Of a stretch of DNA of 49,080 bases, positions 31,636 to 38,400 are shown in pieces. The position numbers were made by a program, and so were the translations under genes. The notes beneath the pieces were generated by a model. It was not told the DNA's origin. It did not search any database and worked only from the letters and a program-made list of their open reading frames with translations. Origin of the DNA: Vulcanimicrobiota bacterium (GTDB lineage: Bacteria; Vulcanimicrobiota; Vulcanimicrobiia; Vulcanimicrobiales; Vulcanimicrobiaceae). The stretch is from positions 1-49,080 of the forward strand of contig PLTN01000097.1 in NCBI GenBank assembly GCA_003164495.1. Direction: 5' to 3'. Each line of letters begins with the position of its first letter. Positions within the stretch are counted from its first letter, which is position 1.

Positions 31636-32658
31636 TCAGACCAGAGCGAGTGTGGAAACGGCCGGCGCCGGATTGTTTTGGAAGTTCTCATCTTTGCCGG
31701 CTTGGTAGTGCGCGTAGCCGCCGTCGAGCGGCAAGCCGCCGACGAAGTGGAAGTTATTGCCGTCCCAGTCGTACACGAACGTTCCGCGGCCCAACGAGTT
31801 CTTCGCCTCGCCGCGCGCTTGCAAACCGTGCAACTCGGTCCGCGCGGGAAACGTCCGTTCGTCACCCTCGAGCGCGACGCCGGAGTACGGCAAATAGTCG
31901 GATTCCGCCAATCCGCTCCACAGCGTTTGGTACGCTTCAAGGAAGGTGTCGTCGGCGACGGTCAGCGCCGTGTGTTGGCCCTTCCACCAGTTATGGCCAC
32001 CGGTCCGTGGCGCGATCGCCTCGACGTGCTTGAAGACGAGCCGTCCGCCACCGGCGAGTTGCAGGACGACCGTGCCGACCGGGATGTCGCTCGAGCGGAT
32101 GCGTTGCAAACCGCAATAGCGTTGATAGAAGTCGGCCGTGCGCTCGAGATCGCGCGTTTCCTGCACGACGTGCGAGATGCGGCCGATACGCAGCGGATTG
32201 TCGTTCTCCATCGCGCCGTCGGGATGACGTTTCGGCGCCCAGAACTCGTATTGGTTGCCGTCGGGATCGGCGAAATAGATCGTGCTGCCTTCTTCGCCCT
32301 CGGCCGACGTCGCGATCGGGCCGTGGTACGGAACGCCGGCGCCATCGAGGCGACGTAAGTGGGCGTCGAAATCGGCGGCACGAACGTAGAAACCATGCCG
32401 CGGCGTCTCGGAGCCGAGCGGCCGAGCCGGCGGCAAGGGTTTGTCTTGCAGGAAGCCGCCGTTGAGGTGGTAGTGGCCGACCCGATAGAAGACGCCAATC
32501 GGCGAACGGCGCGCGCGCGCCGCAGTCGTCAAACCGATCTCGAGATCGAGTACGCCGCCGAAGACCTGCGGCATGAAGCGTTTGTAGGCCAGCACGTCGT
32601 TGATCGGGACGACGAAGTGATCGATCCAGTACACCGTGCCCGGAGCACGATCGCTCAT
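31636..32658 (-). CDS. VOC-superfamily (catechol dioxygenase-like) protein
   Basis: 340 residues from ATG 32658 (ATGA overlap with the ferredoxin). Two vicinal-oxygen-chelate modules: the first begins VYWIDHFVVPINDVLAYKRF and includes IYFADPDGNQYEFWAPKRHP; the second begins RISHVVQETRDLERTADFYQ and ends TFVYDWDGNNFHFVGG. Metal-binding His and Glu positions of extradiol-type dioxygenases appear present (DHF, EFW, SHV). It may open or oxidise an aromatic or organosulfur compound using electrons from the adjacent ferredoxin system. Substrate unknown. Confidence 0.87.
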   Translation of the reverse strand: MSDRAPGTVYWIDHFVVPINDVLAYKRFMPQVFGGVLDLEIGLTTAARARRSPIGVFYRVGHYHLNGGFLQDKPLPPARPLGSETPRHGFYVRAADFDAHLRRLDGAGVPYHGPIATSAEGEEGSTIYFADPDGNQYEFWAPKRHPDGAMENDNPLRIGRISHVVQETRDLERTADFYQRYCGLQRIRSSDIPVGTVVLQLAGGGRLVFKHVEAIAPRTGGHNWWKGQHTALTVADDTFLEAYQTLWSGLAESDYLPYSGVALEGDERTFPARTELHGLQARGEAKNSLGRGTFVYDWDGNNFHFVGGLPLDGGYAHYQAGKDENFQNNPAPAVSTLALV

Positions 32659-32996
32659 GATCGGTTTTCTCCCATCGCGGTACGAATGTAGAATGTCGGA
32701 TCGAGGTCTGCGCCGCCAGGCTGGCCGCGTTTCCAACCCATCGCGCGAGCGTAGCTTCCGAAGAGTCCCAACGTTTCGATCTCGCTTTCCGCAACGTTGG
32801 TTGGACCATCACCGTTCGGGTCGACGTACAGCGCGTCGGTCGGGCAATAGAGCTCGCACAAGAAGCACGTCTGGCAGGCGTCCTGCCGCGCGATGAGCGG
32901 TGCCGCGCCGGGAACGGCGTCGAAGACATCGGCCGGGCAAACGCGCACGCAGATGTCGCACGAGATGCAGCGCGCTTCGGAGACAACCTCGATCAC
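32655..32996 (-). CDS. Two-[4Fe-4S] ferredoxin (AprB-like)
   Basis: 113 residues. Two complete cluster motifs: CISCDICVRVCP (Cys 10, 13, 16, 20) and CQTCFLCELYCP (Cys 41, 44, 47, 51), followed by a tail of about 60 residues. The arrangement resembles AprB and the small ferredoxins found beside AprA-like flavoproteins in sulfur-starvation loci. Start ATG 32996 overlaps the flavoprotein stop. It supplies or accepts electrons for its flavoprotein partner in the cytosol. Confidence 0.93.
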   Translation of the reverse strand: MIEVVSEARCISCDICVRVCPADVFDAVPGAAPLIARQDACQTCFLCELYCPTDALYVDPNGDGPTNVAESEIETLGLFGSYARAMGWKRGQPGGADLDPTFYIRTAMGENRS

Positions 32997-34555
32997 GAAG
33001 CGATCGCCTCGGCCACGGGTGCGTCATCGTGCACCCGGACGACATCGAGTCCGCTCACGCTGATCGTGCGCGCGAACGCGGGATCGATTGCCGGCACATC
33101 AAGCCGCCGGTGGATCCCGCGGCTCTCGTTGCGATGGAGTGCGGCCGTGTACGACCAGCGCGCAGTTGCCGTCATGGCGGCAGCTTCGCGCGTACGCAAC
33201 GCATCCATACCCGATAGCCCATCCGGACTGCGCAGCGTGCTCCACGCCGCGTTGAGTTGCGCGAGCGATCGTTCAAGCGTACGTCCGGTGCGGAAGAAGT
33301 TCCGATCGACCGGTAACACTTCGGCTTTGACGACATCGACGGCAGCCGGCTGCAAACGTGCCGTGCCGACGGCTGCACCGCTGCGTGTCTCATGCCGCTT
33401 TCCGAGATGCGCGGCGAACGAGGCGGCCGAACGTCCGGCCCAGCGGCCCGATGCGATCGACCAGGCCGAATTGGGACCGCCGCCGCCGCTGATCGCACCG
33501 GTCAAACGTTCGCGGCTCGCCGCGTCGCCGGCGGCAAACAGGCCGGGGACGCCGGTGGCACATGTTTCTCCCGTGATGCGAATCCCGCCGACCCCGCGGG
33601 TCGTCCCCTCACAGCGGAGCATCACGGGGAAACGCTCTTCGAACGGATTGATTCCCGCGCGATTGAAGGGCAGCAGAATATTCGGTTGGCCCGCGCGCAA
33701 GTTGCGCTGCAATTCGGGCGGGACATCGTCGAAGCGCGCGAAAACGGGTCCGTCTGCCAGCGCGCGCGCGACGAGTACTTGCCGGTCTTCGCCGTGGCTT
33801 TCGATCGTCGTCCCGTCTTCGCGCATGAACGTTGCCCAGGTATAGATCAGCCCTTTGTTCGAGGCGGTCTTGAACGGGACGATCCCGTATTGTCCGATGA
33901 ACTCCATGCTCGAGAGTACTGCGCCCGCTTCCACGGCCATGAGATAGCCGTCGCCGGTGAGGCCGGCCGCGCCTTGCACGCGTTCGCCGAACACGCATCC
34001 GCCGGTCGCAACGATGACAGCGGCCGCACGGATCGTCCAGGGCCGCGCGCTGTGACGGGCGATGCCGGATGCACCGCAGACGACGCCGTCGGAAACGATG
34101 AGATGGAGCGCCGGATGGTGATCGTAGACGCGCACGCCCGACATGCGCACGCGCCGGCGCATGAAGTGCATGTAGTCGGCGGTGCGCAGGTTCGGCGTAT
34201 ACAGCGCACCGGTTTCATCGTGCGGGAACGGATAGTTCCATGCCGCGAGCTGCTCGAGCCCGGCGGCGGATTCATCGAGCGTGCGAACGGTCCAGCCGAC
34301 GTCCGCGAGCCCGAACGAACGTGCCGCCCGGCGTTCGGCGGCCTCGCGCCGAGATGCTTTGGGTGGAAACCAGGTGCCGACGCCGGTTGGTGCGGCGGCG
34401 CCGCTCGTTCCGACGTAGCCTTTATCGACGAGCGCCACGCGGCTGCCGGCGCGAACGGCTTCAAGCGCGGCCCACGTCGCGGCGGGGCCGCCCCCGATCA
34501 CGAGCACGTCCGTGACGTGTTCCATCGCAGGGAGTGTAAACGTGCTGGAAGCCAT
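32993..34555 (-). CDS. AprA/fumarate-reductase-type FAD flavoprotein
   Basis: 520 residues (or 510 from ATG 34525). FAD-binding start DVLVIGGGPAATWAALEAVR with GxGxxA, the flavoprotein motif VIVATGGCVFGERVQGAAGL TGDG (residues about 180-203), and GLFAAGDAASRERLTGAISG GGG near residue 360. FRD/SDH/aspartate-oxidase superfamily; with the AprB-like ferredoxin it looks like a small AprAB-type module, though true AprA is larger. It may oxidise or reduce a sulfur compound in assimilation. First gene behind attenuator L4, so expression should follow cysteine supply. Confidence 0.87.
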   Translation of the reverse strand: MASSTFTLPAMEHVTDVLVIGGGPAATWAALEAVRAGSRVALVDKGYVGTSGAAAPTGVGTWFPPKASRREAAERRAARSFGLADVGWTVRTLDESAAGLEQLAAWNYPFPHDETGALYTPNLRTADYMHFMRRRVRMSGVRVYDHHPALHLIVSDGVVCGASGIARHSARPWTIRAAAVIVATGGCVFGERVQGAAGLTGDGYLMAVEAGAVLSSMEFIGQYGIVPFKTASNKGLIYTWATFMREDGTTIESHGEDRQVLVARALADGPVFARFDDVPPELQRNLRAGQPNILLPFNRAGINPFEERFPVMLRCEGTTRGVGGIRITGETCATGVPGLFAAGDAASRERLTGAISGGGGPNSAWSIASGRWAGRSAASFAAHLGKRHETRSGAAVGTARLQPAAVDVVKAEVLPVDRNFFRTGRTLERSLAQLNAAWSTLRSPDGLSGMDALRTREAAAMTATARWSYTAALHRNESRGIHRRLDVPAIDPAFARTISVSGLDVVRVHDDAPVAEAIAS

Positions 34556-34590
34556 TCGGTCGTATGCGATCTTTGTCGGTAAAGAGAAAT

Positions 34591-34614
34591 AAAAAACCCT
34601 CGCGGAAGCGAGGG
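34591..34614 (-). terminator. Intrinsic terminator of attenuator L4
   Basis: Minus strand CCCTCGC-TTCC-GCGAGGG, seven perfect pairs, followed by U6. GGGCGAG in the leader can pair with its CTCGCTT (five Watson-Crick and two G-U). Confidence 0.93.
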
Positions 34615-34642
34615 CTTGAAGTGATAGGGGACGCTCGAACGT

Positions 34643-34726
34643 CTACATCACGCCAAGGCTCGCCCGGTAAACCGGACGGCAGCAACAGGCGATACAACAG
34701 ACGATGGCGCTCGGGCGAACCAACAT
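34643..34726 (-). CDS. Cys-rich leader peptide L4 (27 aa)
   Basis: A 27-codon ORF with five Cys in seven positions (AIVCCIACCCRPVYRASLGV), eleven codons before the stop. ATG is six bases after the -10 (leaderless). A GACG/CGTC hairpin and the terminator follow. It heads the seven-gene operon 34555-27316. Confidence 0.9.
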   Translation of the reverse strand: MLVRPSAIVCCIACCCRPVYRASLGVM

Positions 34727-34762
34727 GGCTGCAAGGTAACACACGCTCGTGCGTGGTGTCAA
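34727..34762 (-). promoter_or_regulatory. Promoter of leader L4
   Basis: Minus strand: -35 TTGACA (34757-34762), 18 bp spacer, -10 TACCTT (34733-34738), six bases, ATG 34726. Confidence 0.78.
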
Positions 34763-34763
34763 A

Positions 34764-35045
34764 TCACGACAGTTGCTTGGAAGCGCAAATCATTCCGCGC
34801 AACCGCGGGTTGAGGCTGCCGTTCCATTCGTGCTGCAGTTTGCGCGCTGCGATGACGTAGCACTTCGAGTGTCGAGCGCGGGTACTCTGGATTTCATCGA
34901 GGTACAGCACGCCGCGAGATGCGAGCGTTACCTCGCCAGGGCGCGGAGTCGTGCCGCCGTGGTGGTGTAGAATTTCATACCCGTTGACATACTCTTCCTC
35001 GTGAATTGTCACTGGGAATGAGGTGCAGCAGCCCGAATTTGTCAT
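34764..35045 (-). pseudogene. Remnant of ComM/YifB Mg-chelatase-like ATPase
   Basis: A 93-codon frame contains HHHGGTTPRPGEVTLASRGV followed by LYLDEIQ, which matches the region around Walker B of ComM/YifB proteins (typically PRPGEISLAHNGVLFLDE). Walker A, the rest of the AAA+ core and the C-terminal domain are absent, and the flanks do not continue the family. I read it as a decayed fragment (whole family is about 500 residues), possibly left from rearrangement at the junction between the sulfur region and the accessory island. A real small derived protein cannot be excluded. Confidence 0.5.
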
Positions 35046-35486
35046 AGAACGTGACGTGATTTGGTTTTTTCGTCATCGATTTGAAGTGTTTTTACGGCGC
35101 CTCAGCCACCCAGGTGTCAGCGGCCGTTTTCAGCATGCCGGGGCCGCAGCGACGCAGTATCGGCCCAGAGACGGTGCTTCCGGCCGGCCAGCCTGCGTTG
35201 CGGCGACCCCTTAGGCTGCGTGAGCCGTTCGCAACCTAGCCGGACGCGACCGCCGATAACGTTCCATTATCGTACAGGATTCGGGTAATGCAAACGGAGA
35301 TTTTCGACGCCGGTTAGGCAGGGCGTTCGAACCGACCTCGATCGCTGTCGGAAAGCAACTCGCGCCGCTCCGTGCCGGCTCGTTAACTCTCATCGTCTTA
35401 GGGTCGCGTCTTTTGTCCGCTGAACCGGCCTTATTCGACAGTCGCTTATGGTATAGAGTGCGCGGGCGTCGATGGGTCCAAAAAAT
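35046..35486 (+). other. Intergenic stretch, nothing recognised
   Basis: About 440 bp of mixed composition between the ATPase remnant and the helicase stop. No ORF with a convincing start, no RNA gene and no terminator hairpin with a U tract was seen. It is the likely zone of transition from high-GC sulfur genes to the accessory region. Confidence 0.4.
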
Positions 35487-38400
35487 CTAGGTTCTTCCCA
35501 AATGCGTCCAGGATTGGTCGACCTGAAGACGGCGTGCTGCAACCTCGTTCATGATGGTCTTATTTACAATTGACCTCAGTCGCTTTGTTAACGGCATCCC
35601 GAGTAATGCGGCCACGGAATCCAAGACCTCCTCGCGAGAAACCATGCCGTGCTCCGGTAAGGACCTTAGCAGCGCCTCGACAATATCCGGAGCGTACAGG
35701 GAGCCTTCCGTCCGCGGTTCAAATTGCTCGGCTTTGGCATCATCCAATATTGGAGAGGGTTCGACGCTCTTCTGCCACGGATTTTCTGTGCGTTCAGAAG
35801 CGCTGGCCACGTCTTTCGAGGGCTGCGAACTCGACGGCGGGTTGCTTGACATTGAGCGATCCGTTGATTTGGTAGCTGGTGCCTTGCCCTTCGTGGCACT
35901 TCGAATTGCATCGAGCAAACGGTTCGACTCGCGGTTCGGGTCCGAAAACCAATCTGTAGACCAAACCCGGTGAAGATCCCACCCTAATCGTTCCAGCACT
36001 TCTTGCCGGAGTCGATCCCTGTCGCGCGCACTTTTTGTGCTGTGGTAGGCGCTCCCGTCACACTCAATTCCGATCAAGAAGCGGCTGTGATCGGCCGGAT
36101 CGATGATTCCAATGTCGATGAAATAATTGCCGACGCCGACCTGAGGGACGCACTCATACCCGTGCTTGTCCAGCGCGCGCGCAACCGAGATCTCAAACTC
36201 GGAGTCGGGGGCGCGGCCCGTGATCTTACCTTGGACCAAGCGGCCGGAGTTAGCAAACTCGATGTAATCGTGCAGCGCCCGGGCACCTCGGCCGGTTCGT
36301 TCGTCTATAACGATGTCTGAAGGCGATAGCGATGTGAAAAGCTCAAGACGGTACTTGGCGCGAGTGAGAAGCACGTTTAGTCGTCGCCACCCGCTCGTAG
36401 CGTTATTCACTGGTCCAAAATTTTGGAGGACTCGGCCGTCGCTGTTTGGCCCGTATACAGTCGAGATTAGGACGATGTCTCTCTCATCGCCTTGGATTGA
36501 CTCCAAATTCTTTACGATGAAGTTTTCAACTTCAGAATCCCATCGTTCCAGGTATGCTTGCGCCCTGGAGTTAGATGCCACTAACCGTTCTATCTCCATT
36601 CGAATAAGATCGCGCTGCGGCTGATTCATGGCAACTACGGCAATGGACATGTCCGGTTCGGTCTGCATGATCTCAAGCGTACGTGCAGCGATTGCCTGTG
36701 CCTCAATCGGGTTGAGGCTCGCGCCGTACTTCCCAGCGATCTTTCGGAGCTTAACGCCGAGCCGCTCTCCGTGGTCGGCCGAAGGAAACACGATTAATTC
36801 ATTGTCATAGAAGTGTTGGTTAGAAAATGCGATTAGGCTGTCGTGGCGCGACCGATAATGCCAAATAAGGCGCCGCGTTAATCGAAATTGTTGCATTGCT
36901 AGATCAAGTATCGACTTCGCGTCATCGCTATCTTCATCGGGAACATCTTCGTTGCTCTCGAGTCGATCGAAGAACGTTGTGGGTGGAAGCTGCTTCGGGT
37001 CTCCGACGACTATGAGCTGCGAGCCACGTGAAATTGCGCCAAGCGCATCCTCCGGCCGCATCTGTGAGGCCTCGTCAATGACCACGATGTCGAAATGCGC
37101 GGTGCCGGCTTGAATGTATTGCGCTACCGACAGGGGCGACATCATGAAACAAGGCTTGGCAGCCTGTAGCGCGTTACTACTCCGTTTCATTAGCTCACGT
37201 ATGGAAATGTGTCGAGTGCTCTTCGATGCCTCGAGTTTTAGAAGGGCATTCTCCGTGTAAGTGCCTTTTTTGCCAATCCCGTTTCCGGTAGGTATTGGCC
37301 GACCGGCTAGGCGCTGCCTAACGAGCTCCCTGTGCTCGCGACTGTATCGGCGGTCGAGCTCACGAAATCGGCCACGGGCTTCATTAAGGGCGACTCCCGA
37401 GGCGGAAGAGAGAATAAGATCCGAGCTAATGCTCTCCTCAACCACGGCGCGGAGAACCGCGTACTCCAGCGCATCACTGACGTCGAGCGACGGGTCGCGC
37501 ATACACAATGCGCTGAAACTCTGCAAACCACGGCTGTCGACTTCTGAGCGAAGCCGCTGGAATTGCATCCAGTCGGGAAGTAGATCTAAGGAGGCTAGGA
37601 TCCGCTCAACAACCGTGTTCATTGCTTTGAGCGTGTGCGAGTCTATTGTTCCGAGCGAAGCGGTAATGAAGTCGAACCCCACGCTGGCTTGCAGTGCTGC
37701 GATTTCGGTCGCTATGGCTTCCCATGACGCGACGATTGCAGCTCCGTTGGCGCCTGTTAAATTTGCCGGCTCGAGATTGAGTAGATGTTCCTGAACGATC
37801 GGACTTGAGGAGATGCCCCGCACACGGCTAGTAAAGGTGAGCGCAGAGATAGCTTGGGCGAGCCCTGCGGGCGTGAAGTCGGCGCCAAGCAATTGCTGAG
37901 CGATTGCTTGAGTCCGCAGCCAGTCTGTTGCCTTATCTCTCCTTCCGCGTTCAAGAAAGGCAACTCGCAAACCAGCTACGGTCGCGGAGGGCGGAATCGA
38001 CAGTTCTTCCCAAGCCTGCACGATCTCGCCAATGCGGCGAGCAATATCATGAAGGCGCTCCGACTCTTTCGAAATGTCTTGGGTGTCGGTGATTGTGCTT
38101 GCAAAGTCACTGAGAAAAGTGAACCTTGAATCGTGCGAGGCGGCCTTTAGGATTCGAACAGCCGTGTAGCCGGCAAGCGCGAACCCGTCCTCGAGCTGTT
38201 TGGAGACCATCCCAGTCGCGGCGAAGATCGCGCGCAGCTTCTCCCAGGCGTCCAGAGCAAGAGCGATCGGCTTAAAGTCTGTCTCCACGCCGTTGAAGCC
38301 AGGCAACAGGCGAAGCAAGATAGGATCCTTCTCGAACTCGCGCTGAGCTTCGAGGTCCGTGGCTAGCCGTTCAAGCTGGTCAGCTTGATCCGGGCCGACG

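Noticed and set aside
31981-32986. Long antisense-like frame over the VOC/ferredoxin region
   Set aside because: Low-complexity Arg/Ser shadow of two well-supported genes.
33392-34582. 396-codon plus-strand frame opposite the flavoprotein
   Set aside because: Shadow of the FAD gene, without ribosome site or motifs.
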